Positions 8,734 to 16,972 of a stretch of 64,000 bases of DNA are shown piece after piece. The notes beneath the pieces were generated by a model. That model saw only the letters and a program-made list of their open reading frames with translations, did not search any database and had not been told where the DNA came from. How positions within the stretch are numbered: position 1 is the stretch's first letter; each line of letters starts with the position of its first letter. The stretch covers positions 558,001 through 622,000 of the forward strand of contig CBDHHN010000002.1 of assembly GCA_965263455.1 (NCBI GenBank). The letters run 5' to 3'. A program made the position numbers and the translations under genes. Source of the DNA: CADEDH01 sp965263455. Its GTDB lineage: Bacteria; Actinomycetota; Acidimicrobiia; Acidimicrobiales; SZUA-35.

Positions 8734-9429
8734 ATCGCCTCCATCGGAACCCTCAACGAGGGCTCGCTCCACGCCCAGCTCAAGGACCATCTCACCCGGC
8801 CCGGGGACGAGCTCGAGGTGCCTCTCGACGGGTTCGTGATCGACATCCGCAGGGGCGACCAGCTGATCGAGATCCAGACGACGTCGTTCGCCGCCATGGC
8901 CCGCAAGCTCGATCACCTGCTCGGCGCCCACCGGGTCCTGATCGTCCACCCCATCGCCGTCACCACCTACCTCCACAAGCCGGGGGCCAAGCCTCGCCGG
9001 TCGCCCAAGCGGGGCGACCTCTACGCCCTGTTCGACGAGCTGGTGTCGATGCCGACCCTGCTCGATCACCCCAATCTCGAACTCGAGGTCGTCCTCGTCT
9101 CGGTGGACAAGCACCAGGTCGAGGATCCGACCCTGCGCCGCAACCGCGGAGGGTGGCGGACGACGGATCGCGTCCTGCGGTCGGTCGAGGCCACCCATCG
9201 TTTTCGCACCGTGACCGACCTGGGGCGGCTGGTCCCGGACGGTCTTCCGGCCCGGTTCACCACCGCCGATCTGGCCCCGGCCGCCGGCACCACCCGGGAC
9301 CGGGCCCAGCGCATGGCGTTCTGCCTTCGACAGGTTGGGTTGTTCGACCTGGTTGGCCGATCTCGACGGGGGTATCAGTACCAGCTGGTACCAGGTTCGA
9401 GGGTCCGGGGCGGCCCGCTGGAATCCTGA
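8734..9429 (+). CDS. PD-(D/E)XK nuclease-like hypothetical protein with probable ATC start
   Basis: 231 residues. The N-terminal pattern GTLNEGSLHAQLK, then FVIDIRRGDQLIEIQT (an Asp followed by E-x-Q, as in the PD-(D/E)XK nuclease core), then RSPKRGDLYALFDELVS, and a C-terminal winged-helix-like part (FTTADLA, AQRMAFCLRQVG) match a conserved but uncharacterised family of Chloroflexi and Actinobacteria as I remember it. Start: there is no ATG, GTG or TTG in frame between the overlapping nudC start region and residue 25 (GTG 8818); family members begin just before GTLNE, so ATC 8734 is the best candidate. No molecular function is proven. Confidence 0.7.
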   Translation: MASIGTLNEGSLHAQLKDHLTRPGDELEVPLDGFVIDIRRGDQLIEIQTTSFAAMARKLDHLLGAHRVLIVHPIAVTTYLHKPGAKPRRSPKRGDLYALFDELVSMPTLLDHPNLELEVVLVSVDKHQVEDPTLRRNRGGWRTTDRVLRSVEATHRFRTVTDLGRLVPDGLPARFTTADLAPAAGTTRDRAQRMAFCLRQVGLFDLVGRSRRGYQYQLVPGSRVRGGPLES

Positions 9430-9649
9430 GCCGATCACCCACCGACATGGATGTCGATCATTTGGTACTCATGGTCGACCGGGGCATCGAGCCTTGGTAA
9501 CGTTGTCCGGCGTTGTGCACCGAGATCCACCGTTGCGGCGGGACGGTCTCGGGGCTGAAGGTCAGCCTGCCCCCCTCGGGTGGGTCGGCGACGATATCGG
9601 CATCCAGATGTAGGGCTACTGGCGGCGGACCACCCGGTGGAGGGTAGTA

Positions 9650-12121
9650 GTGAGTGAACCGAGCGTTTCAACGGCAGACCCGTGGTTCGGTCTGCAGCGG
9701 CTCCGGCTCTCCCAGGACGGGCGCACCGTCGACATCACCGTGGGTTCCGAGGATTCGTGGGACCGCACACACCTTCGGCGCCTTCGCCAGTCGGGCGAGT
9801 TGCCGGGCATGGTCCCCGTCATCGACAGCGACTTCTCCCCCAACGGCCGCCCCTTCGCCGTCACCCCGGTCCTCTCGGCCCCGACCCTGGCCGACCGCAT
9901 CACCGATGGCGACCTGGAGTGGACCGACGCCGCCGGCATGACCGAGGCCGTGGCCCGGGCCACCCATGAGGCCCACCTGCGGAGCCTGTACCACGGGGCC
10001 ATCACCCCGGGCGACGTCCACCTCGTCGACGGCGAGGTGGCGGTCGGGGGCATCGGCCTCGGCCACGGCGGGCTGCCGACCGAGGATCGCCTGCGCTACG
10101 CCGCCCCCGAGGTCCGCAACGGCGCCCGTCCGACCGAGCGCTCCGACGTCTATTCGCTGGGCAAGATCCTCGAGGAGTCGCTGGGCGATCGCCTGGAGCA
10201 GGCTCCCCGTTCCATCCGCCGGCTGATCATGTGGTCGAGCTCCGACACGCCGGAGGCCCGGCCCCCGTCGGCCATGGAGTTCGCCAGCATCCTGGCCGAG
10301 GGCTTGGGCGAGGACCGCACCACCTTCCGGCCCGCCTTCATCGCCACCGCCGAACTGACCGACCTGGCGGCCACCGCCGGCACGGTCGTGGCGGCCAAGG
10401 CCAGCGCCGAAGACGACGAGGATGACGAGGACGGCGGTCTCGGAGCCGGCGCCGTGGTGGCCGGAGCGGCCGCCGCCGGCGCAGCGGCAACCGTTGCCGC
10501 CACCGGCGTCGGCAACGGCGACGACGGCTTCACGGTGACCGACGCCGGCGGCCAGACGGGCGACGGCGGCGACGGCGACGGCCCCGCGGTCGATGAGGCC
10601 GAGGCCGACGACGACGGTGAGGCTCCCGACGGCGAGGGCGACGATGAGCCCGGGGCCGAGGACGACACCATCGAGCTCGACACCGAAGCTCCGGCCGAGG
10701 ACCTGCCGGAGGAATACGGCGAGGTCCAGCCCGACGGCGACACCGCCGACAGCTTCTTCGCCGGCGAGACCGTCGAGGCGCCCGTGCTCGAGCCCGAGGG
10801 CGACGACGCCGACGGTGACGAGTACGGCGTGCCCCAGGCCGCCGAGACGACCGACTACGACCGGGAGGATCTCCGCGGTCGCCGCAACTGGGCGGCGTGG
10901 GTCATCGGCGCCCTTCTGCTGCTCGGCACCGCAGGGCTGATCTACGGCATGCTCACCGCCGGCGATGACGACGAGGTCGCCACCGAAGGCAACCAGCTGT
11001 CCTCGACGACGGCCGGTGTCCCCCAGGACTCGACCACCACCGAAGCGCCCACCACGACCGAGGCGCCCGCCACCACGACGACCGAGGCGCCCACCACCAC
11101 CGAGGCCCCCGCCACCACCGAGGCGCCCACCACCACCACGACCGAGGCCCCCGCCACCACGGAGGCGCCCACCACCACCACGACCGAGGCGCCCACCACC
11201 ACCGAAGCGCCCAGCACCACCACCACGACCGAGGCGCCCACCACCACCGAAGCGCCCAGCACCACCACCACGACCGAGGCGCCCACCACCACCGAAGCGC
11301 CCACCACCACGGAGGCGCCGGCTCAGGCGACGGCGGCCCAGCTCGCCCCCCAGGCGGAGGGTCCGATCGGCCGAGGTGAGGCCCGGGTCCAGATCCTGCA
11401 CGGCGTACCCGATGTCGAGGTCGACGTCTACGTGGACGGCGACGCCGTCGCCACCGGGTTCACCGCTGGTTCCATCGCCGGTCCGGTCGATCTGCCGGCC
11501 GGCGACTACGAGGTCGAGCTCTTCGCCGCCGCCGACGGGGCGACCGCCTCCTCGGCCGATCGGACCGACGACGCACTGGTGGCCGACACCGTGTCGGTCG
11601 ACGACGACCCGGCATCGCTGGTGGCCCACCTCGACCAGGACGGCGCCCCGACGCTGTCGGCCTTCAGCGAAGACCTGAGCGACCTGGCCCCGGGCCGGGG
11701 TCGGCTGACCATCCGTCATCTGGCAGCCGCCGACCCCGTGGACGTCGCCCTCGACGACGAGTCGGTGGCCACCCTGGAGCCCGGCGGAACGGCGACCTTC
11801 GAGATCGATGCCGGCACCGTGGACCTGGCCCTGGCCAACGAGGACGGCGACATCATCACCAGCGCGTCGGTCATGGTCGACGACGGCGAGTACATCGCCC
11901 TGTCCGCCATCGGTTCGGCCGATGACGGCACGGTGGGCCTGGTGGCGCAGGCGTACAGCGGATTGGAGACCGCCCCCGACGGCGTCCCCACCGGCAACAG
12001 CGGCCTTCTCGGCCTCGACGACGGTGAGGTGCCCACGACGGCCATCTACATCGTCAGTTCGACCATGCTGGCCAGCGGGCTGGTCCTGCTGTTCTTCAAC
12101 CGGAGGCGACGACTGTCGTGA
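9650..12121 (+). CDS. Transmembrane pseudokinase fused to Thr/Pro-rich stalk and DUF4397 domain
   Basis: 823 residues. Residues about 10-215 have a Ser/Thr-kinase fold without catalysis: HRD-x-K-P-x-x-N is replaced by YHGAITPGDV, DFG by GGI, while the structural YAAPE and RSDVYSLGKIL motifs remain. An acidic linker leads to a membrane helix (about 414-435), then about 90 residues of TEAPTTT-type repeats, a DUF4397 domain (about 580-768, VQILHGVPDVEVDVYVDG), and a C-terminal helix (about 797-816) ending in RRRR. This tail looks like a wall-sorting signal without LPxTG; GVPTGNSG is a possible cleavage site. GTG 9650 has GGAGG 6 nt upstream. Its stop overlaps the sortase start (GTGA). Confidence 0.8.
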   Translation: MSEPSVSTADPWFGLQRLRLSQDGRTVDITVGSEDSWDRTHLRRLRQSGELPGMVPVIDSDFSPNGRPFAVTPVLSAPTLADRITDGDLEWTDAAGMTEAVARATHEAHLRSLYHGAITPGDVHLVDGEVAVGGIGLGHGGLPTEDRLRYAAPEVRNGARPTERSDVYSLGKILEESLGDRLEQAPRSIRRLIMWSSSDTPEARPPSAMEFASILAEGLGEDRTTFRPAFIATAELTDLAATAGTVVAAKASAEDDEDDEDGGLGAGAVVAGAAAAGAAATVAATGVGNGDDGFTVTDAGGQTGDGGDGDGPAVDEAEADDDGEAPDGEGDDEPGAEDDTIELDTEAPAEDLPEEYGEVQPDGDTADSFFAGETVEAPVLEPEGDDADGDEYGVPQAAETTDYDREDLRGRRNWAAWVIGALLLLGTAGLIYGMLTAGDDDEVATEGNQLSSTTAGVPQDSTTTEAPTTTEAPATTTTEAPTTTEAPATTEAPTTTTTEAPATTEAPTTTTTEAPTTTEAPSTTTTTEAPTTTEAPSTTTTTEAPTTTEAPTTTEAPAQATAAQLAPQAEGPIGRGEARVQILHGVPDVEVDVYVDGDAVATGFTAGSIAGPVDLPAGDYEVELFAAADGATASSADRTDDALVADTVSVDDDPASLVAHLDQDGAPTLSAFSEDLSDLAPGRGRLTIRHLAAADPVDVALDDESVATLEPGGTATFEIDAGTVDLALANEDGDIITSASVMVDDGEYIALSAIGSADDGTVGLVAQAYSGLETAPDGVPTGNSGLLGLDDGEVPTTAIYIVSSTMLASGLVLLFFNRRRRLS
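11035..11325 (+). repeat. Imperfect tandem repeats coding for TEAPTTT units
   Basis: About 290 nt of repeating ACC-GAG-GCG-CCC-ACC blocks inside the pseudokinase-DUF4397 gene. They code for a stretched, probably glycosylated stalk across the cell wall. Unit lengths of 21-30 nt keep the frame, so copy-number change would alter stalk length only. Confidence 0.8.
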
Positions 12122-12765
12122 AGCGGCTCGGGCACGCGGTGATCGTCCTTGGGATCGCTGTGTGCCTGGTCGGCGCGGCCACGGCCGCCCGCGGGGATGG
12201 CGAGGACGAAGCAGGGCCCCGCTCCGCCGTCCTTCCCGTCGTACCCGATCTCGGGCCGGCGGTGGCCGACCCCGGGGTTCCCATCCGGTCGGCCTCGCTC
12301 GACCAGCTCAACGAGGAGGCGCCGGTCCGCCCGGTGGCCGTCCGCTTGGCCGGCATCGCGGTTGAGGCCCCGGTCCTCCCCGTCGGCGTCGACGCCAACA
12401 ACCAGTTCGCCGTCCCTGCCGCCGACACGGTGGGCTGGTACCAGCACAGCTCCTCGCCGGGCGCTCCCGGCGCCTCGGTCCTGGCGGCCCACGTCGACTA
12501 CGGCGGCCGACCGGGCGCCTTCTTCGACCTGGCCAAGTTGCAGCCCGGCGACGGCATCGAGGTCGAGATGGAGGACGGCTCCGTCCAGCTGTACCAGGTC
12601 ACCGCCACCCACAGCTATGACAAGAGCGAGCTGCCGGCCACCGAACTGTTCCGCAAGGACGGCGAGCCGGTCCTGCAGCTGATCACGTGCGGGGGCACGT
12701 TCGATCCGGTCGCCAAGTCCTACGAGGCCAACGTGGTGGTAACGGCGGAGCCGCTCGAAACCTGA
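12118..12765 (+). CDS. Class F sortase
   Basis: 215 residues. N-terminal membrane helix (about 8-24), a linker, then a sortase barrel with His125 in LAAHVDYGG and Cys191 in LITCGG, the catalytic pair. Class F sortases lie beside DUF4397 proteins in many Actinobacteria and the GTGA overlap with the upstream gene supports that pairing here. Odd: the third catalytic residue is an Arg downstream of the Cys, usually in a YRDN-like motif; here that place reads YEAN, and no Arg at all follows Cys191. The enzyme may be altered or inactive. GTG 12118 is the start by translational coupling. Confidence 0.85.
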   Translation: MKRLGHAVIVLGIAVCLVGAATAARGDGEDEAGPRSAVLPVVPDLGPAVADPGVPIRSASLDQLNEEAPVRPVAVRLAGIAVEAPVLPVGVDANNQFAVPAADTVGWYQHSSSPGAPGASVLAAHVDYGGRPGAFFDLAKLQPGDGIEVEMEDGSVQLYQVTATHSYDKSELPATELFRKDGEPVLQLITCGGTFDPVAKSYEANVVVTAEPLET

Positions 12766-12807
12766 GCCACCGTCGAGCCGGAGGCGAGCTCGGCCACCCC
12801 GGAGCCG

Positions 12808-12838
<31 letters not shown>

Positions 12839-12848
12839 CCGATCGGGC

Positions 12849-15800
12849 TCAGTGGTCGGCCGGCCGATGCAACCGACGGCGGGGTTCGTCGGAGGGCTCC
12901 CCGCAATCGAGGCGGCCGATGCGGTCCTCCCAGCCTTCGACCAGACGGCGGGCCAGCCCGCTCTGCCCCCGGTCGACGTAGATCTCGGTCAGGGCCACGA
13001 CCAGGGCTTCGTCGGTGGGCGAGGCCAGGAGGCCCTGTTGGCACGCCCATTCGGCCCCGTCCAGATCGCCGTCGGCGCGTTCGAGCGCGGCCAACCGGAG
13101 GGCGCTGTCGGCAACCACCGCTTCGACTCTGGCCGCCAGATGGGACTCGTCGGTGACCCATGACCAGAATCGACGGCTGGGCGGCGTGAGGGGCACGCCC
13201 CGGACCAGTTGCAGGGCCGATCGGAGTTCGGCCGCCGCCGCCCGACCGCTGAGGGTCTGGGCCCGACGGACGCCCCGCTCGAATCGGGCCAGGTCCGTGT
13301 CGGCTCCGTCCAGGGCGTAGCGGCCCTCACGCGCCTCGGGCAGGTGGTGTCGACCCACTCGGGCCCGGAGCTCGGTCAACAGATTGGGCAGTCGGCTCCG
13401 GGAGATGACCTGGCCATCCCAGAGGGCGTCGATGAGCATGGCCCGGCTCACGGGGCCGTGACAGGCCAGGTAGGTCAGCACCGAGAGCTGCTGGGAGGTG
13501 AGCTCGGCGTCGACGCCGTCGATCGTCACCGGACCCAGGACCCCGACCACGATGGCGACGTCGCCCTGTTCCTCGGCCTCGATGTCCTGACGCCGCAAGG
13601 CCTCCACCGGCCGGGGCGGCCCTTCGGCCCCTGGGCCGCCTGCAGCTCCGAGATCCACGGTGCTCCCGGCCTCACGCTCGTCCCCGACCCCGAACCGGAC
13701 CTCGCCTCCGAACCCGTCCTCGCGTCCGCCTTCGACTTCACCTCCGAGCTCACCACCGACTTCGACTCCGAGCTCACCTTCGATCTCACCACCGACTTCA
13801 CCTTCGACCCCGTCCCCATAGACCGCGTCGTCGCCCGGCCGGTCTTCGAGGTGGTGGTCGGGCGGACGCGCCGCGGCCGGGGCCGAGAGCTCCACCCCGG
13901 GAACCATGGGCAGGTAGGGGGCGTCGGCGGCGTCGGCCAGGAGCCGGCCCAGGGCGGTGGCCGCCCGCTCGCCGAGGAGCTGGGGCTCGAACGACCAGGC
14001 CGGGTCGGCCCCCAGCACGGCCTGGTCGGGGCCGACCTCGATGACCTGATCGGCGTGCTCGGTCGGGCCGAGCACCAGCACCACCACGGGGAACCGACGA
14101 TGGCGCACCCGGTCCACCAGCGCCCGCACCTCGTCCAGGTCTTCGGCGGCGAGGACCACCACGACCGGTCCCGGCGGATCGTCGACGGCGACCAGACGGA
14201 GGGCATAGGCGTTCGCCACCTCATGCCCGTCGAGCCGGTCGGCCACCGTGTCGAGCCATGACGCCAACTCGTCCCCCAGGGCCCGGGCCGGCTGGTAGCG
14301 GACCAGGCCGTAGGAGTCCGTCCCGGCCAGCAGCACCGTCGAGCGGATGTCGACCAGGCCCGCGGCCGGGCCGGTGGCCAACTCGTGCACCACCGAGCGC
14401 ACCAGGTCGAACGGCTCCCGGCCCTCCCCCACCAGAGCCACCACACCGGCCGCCTCCAGATTGAGGAAGTGATCGACCCCCACGGTCACGAGGGTCGGAG
14501 CCGGGTTGTCGACGGCCGGTGGTGGCAGGTCGGTCACGGCGGTGGCGGCCGGGATCCGCCAGGTCCGGCCGCCGTCCAGGCTGGCCCACGGGAGGGGCGC
14601 CGCCATCGGATCGGCGTGGTCGAACACCACCTCCAGCGCCTCCCGGTCGAGGCGGGCGGCAACGGGTTGGGCCACCTGCTCACCGTGATGGATGGGCCGA
14701 GCCGACAGGGAGTCGACGGCGGCGGCAAGCCAGGCCGTGGCCTCCTCATCGCGGTGGCGGTGGAGGGCCCGCTCGATCTGGTGCAGTTCGGGGTCCGGGG
14801 GCGCGGGCACGGTACCGGGACGCCGATGGGCCAAACGATACCGACGGCGTCGAGCCAGCGCCCGCAACCCGCCCGATGCCAGCAACGCGGCGGCGGCACC
14901 GAAGGTGACCGATCCGAGGTGGGCCAGAGGCGAGCCGAGTGCCGACTGCCGGATCGTTCCCGTGTCGGCCACGACGGGCCGGACCCCGCCTCCGGCCCCC
15001 GAGCGGACCCCGGGATCGGCGTCCACGATTCGGCCCACCGACCCCGGCTCGCCAGTCTCGGATCCCGGCCGGGCCACGTCCTCCAGCGAGGCCGGGACGC
15101 CCTCGAATCCCGCGACCTCGCCGTCCTCGGCTTGGCCCCTGTCGGCGTCCGGTCCGAACCCGGGAGCGACCTGCGTGTCGGCCTCGGCCTCAGCCTCGGC
15201 CCGCAGGTCGTCTGGGCCACGGTGTTCCGACGGCTGGCCGGGGGTGGGAAAGTCGAAAACCTGGCCGGGGAAGATCAGGTCCGGGTCGTCGATCCGGTCG
15301 CCGTTCCGGTCGATGACGTCGCCCAGGTACGCCAGGACGTCCGACGGACCCGAGGGCAACCGTGCATCGTCCAGTCGCTCCTCCGACAGGTCCCACAGGT
15401 TGTCGCCCCGGACCACCTCGACCTGGGCCACCGCCGCCCCGAGGCCGGCGCCGGGACCGGCGGCGGACGCCGGCAGAGGGTCGTCGCCGGGCAGGACCAG
15501 GACCCAGCCGGGCCGGACCGAGGTGAACCCCTCGCCCAACACCGTGCCGTCGGCCATGGTCCGGCCCACGTTCACGTCGCGCAGGGCGCGCCAGGCCTGG
15601 CCCGATCCGAGGTGGCGTTCGGCCATGCTCCACAGGGTGTCCCGGCGGCGGGCTCGGATCTCGCCGCCGGGGGCAGGATCGTCGACGGCCTCGGGAGCCG
15701 GCTCGTCGCCCGGGAGTTCCGGAGCGGCGACGGCCACCGGGAGCGGAGGCAGTACCGCTCCCCCGGCCGCGGAGGTGTCGAGGGAAAGGGAGCCGACCAG

Positions 15801-16157
15801 GGCCAGATGGCCGACCACCCGGGCCGCCAGCCACTGCGTGGCCAGCAGCGAACGCCGGGCCCGGGCCCGACGGCCCCGGACGACGGCGACCCCCTCGACG
15901 GCGAAGCTGACGGCCAGGTTGGCCCAGGTCACCCAGGCCACCACGGCGAGCACACGGGCCTGGGTCAGAGGCTCGATCCGGCCCCGGTCGACCGCCCTCG
16001 TCACCTCGGTCCACGTCGGGACGGCGTCGGGAAGAGGGTTGCCGACGAGCAGGGCGAGGCTGGCCGGAACCCCGACCATCAGGACAACAAGCGCCACGAG
16101 GGCGGCGCCGACCCGCACGGTGGCGGCCAGGTGCCGCCGGGCCCGCGACCCGTTCAT
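12849..16157 (-). CDS. Large membrane protein with two LysM domains and a C-terminal BTAD transcription-factor-like domain
   Basis: 1102 residues from ATG 16157 (a reading to 16325 is possible). Two N-terminal membrane helices (about 12-40 and 85-110), LysM 1 (about 168-215, RRRDTLWSMAERHLG), LysM 2 (about 245-300, VRGDNLWDLSEERL), a third helix (about 405-430) followed by RRRRYR, a long alpha/beta domain with no named family, a Gly/Glu repeat (about 778-822, GEVGGEIEGELG), then a winged helix (about 870-940) and BTAD helices. Such LysM-BTAD proteins occur beside Tad/Flp pilus genes in Actinobacteria; the A24 peptidase next door fits. It could link wall status to cytosolic signalling. DNA binding is not shown. 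Confidence 0.75.
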   Translation of the reverse strand: MNGSRARRHLAATVRVGAALVALVVLMVGVPASLALLVGNPLPDAVPTWTEVTRAVDRGRIEPLTQARVLAVVAWVTWANLAVSFAVEGVAVVRGRRARARRSLLATQWLAARVVGHLALVGSLSLDTSAAGGAVLPPLPVAVAAPELPGDEPAPEAVDDPAPGGEIRARRRDTLWSMAERHLGSGQAWRALRDVNVGRTMADGTVLGEGFTSVRPGWVLVLPGDDPLPASAAGPGAGLGAAVAQVEVVRGDNLWDLSEERLDDARLPSGPSDVLAYLGDVIDRNGDRIDDPDLIFPGQVFDFPTPGQPSEHRGPDDLRAEAEAEADTQVAPGFGPDADRGQAEDGEVAGFEGVPASLEDVARPGSETGEPGSVGRIVDADPGVRSGAGGGVRPVVADTGTIRQSALGSPLAHLGSVTFGAAAALLASGGLRALARRRRYRLAHRRPGTVPAPPDPELHQIERALHRHRDEEATAWLAAAVDSLSARPIHHGEQVAQPVAARLDREALEVVFDHADPMAAPLPWASLDGGRTWRIPAATAVTDLPPPAVDNPAPTLVTVGVDHFLNLEAAGVVALVGEGREPFDLVRSVVHELATGPAAGLVDIRSTVLLAGTDSYGLVRYQPARALGDELASWLDTVADRLDGHEVANAYALRLVAVDDPPGPVVVVLAAEDLDEVRALVDRVRHRRFPVVVLVLGPTEHADQVIEVGPDQAVLGADPAWSFEPQLLGERAATALGRLLADAADAPYLPMVPGVELSAPAAARPPDHHLEDRPGDDAVYGDGVEGEVGGEIEGELGVEVGGELGGEVEGGREDGFGGEVRFGVGDEREAGSTVDLGAAGGPGAEGPPRPVEALRRQDIEAEEQGDVAIVVGVLGPVTIDGVDAELTSQQLSVLTYLACHGPVSRAMLIDALWDGQVISRSRLPNLLTELRARVGRHHLPEAREGRYALDGADTDLARFERGVRRAQTLSGRAAAAELRSALQLVRGVPLTPPSRRFWSWVTDESHLAARVEAVVADSALRLAALERADGDLDGAEWACQQGLLASPTDEALVVALTEIYVDRGQSGLARRLVEGWEDRIGRLDCGEPSDEPRRRLHRPADH
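13690..13825 (-). repeat. Low-complexity Gly/Glu-coding repeat
   Basis: Short imperfect repeats of GAG/GGx codons within the LysM/BTAD gene, coding alternating EVGGE/EGELG units. They split the central domain from the winged helix and probably form a flexible acidic linker. Confidence 0.6.
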
Positions 16158-16489
16158 GGATGGGGCGGGCCGTGACGGAGCCTGCCGCCGGTTGGGGGCG
16201 ATGGCCTTGGACGGGACTCGGAGACGTCGCAGCGCATGGCACGACCTCGGGCTGATGGGCGGAGTCGGGGAGGCGGGCAACTCGATCGCACCCGGCGGTC
16301 CCATCCCGTCGCCCGCGCTTCCCATCCGGGTGACCTGACCGGCGGGACAGCCGGCAATGACTCGATCGGATCGTTCAAGGTGATTGTAGATGCATCGCGT
16401 CGACCTTCGCCACGATCACCATTGACAGGCGTCGCCACGTACCGCATTTTCATCATGAACGATCGACAGGCAACATCGGACCCGCCACT

Positions 16490-16972
16490 ATGGTCGCGCC
16501 CATCCTCCTCGCCACCACCTACGTTCTCGGCCTGGCCATCGCCACGATCGCCGCCGTCGACGACGCCCGGACCCACCTGCTCCGGGACATCTACACCGGC
16601 CCCTTGGCCCTCGTGGCGGTTGTCGGGTTCGCCCTCGTCGCCATCGCCGACGACACCGGGCTACCGATCGACGACCTGGGCCTTGGGGTGGCCATCTTCG
16701 CCGGACCCTGGCTCGCCAGCTATCTGATCTCGCCCGCAAGCATCGGCTTCGGTGACGTCAAGTACGGCGCCGGCCTCGGCCTCTACCTCGGGCTTCCGGG
16801 GCCGGTGGTGGCCGTCCACGCCCTGGCCCTGGCCACCGCCGCCGGCGCCCTGGTGGCCCTGGTATCCCTGGCGGCTCGCGGTCGCCGCGAGCCGCTGCCG
16901 TTCGGGCCTGCGCTCCTGATGGGCACGGTGACCGCCCTGGCCTTCGCCTGGCCCTGGGAGGCGGCCGGTTAG
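16490..16972 (+). CDS. A24 prepilin peptidase (TadV/CpaA type)
   Basis: 160 residues, small and membrane-embedded like TadV. One catalytic Asp is in the first loop (VDDARTHLL, near 23) and the second in GFGDVKYG (near 85), the hallmark of aspartyl prepilin peptidases. Five or so hydrophobic helices. It lacks the N-terminal methyltransferase part of PilD. It would mature Flp-type pilins, but no pilin, ATPase or secretin gene is in the window. It diverges from the LysM/BTAD gene. Its stop overlaps the convergent DUF1996 stop by 3 nt. No clear Shine-Dalgarno precedes ATG 16490. Confidence 0.85.
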   Translation: MVAPILLATTYVLGLAIATIAAVDDARTHLLRDIYTGPLALVAVVGFALVAIADDTGLPIDDLGLGVAIFAGPWLASYLISPASIGFGDVKYGAGLGLYLGLPGPVVAVHALALATAAGALVALVSLAARGRREPLPFGPALLMGTVTALAFAWPWEAAG

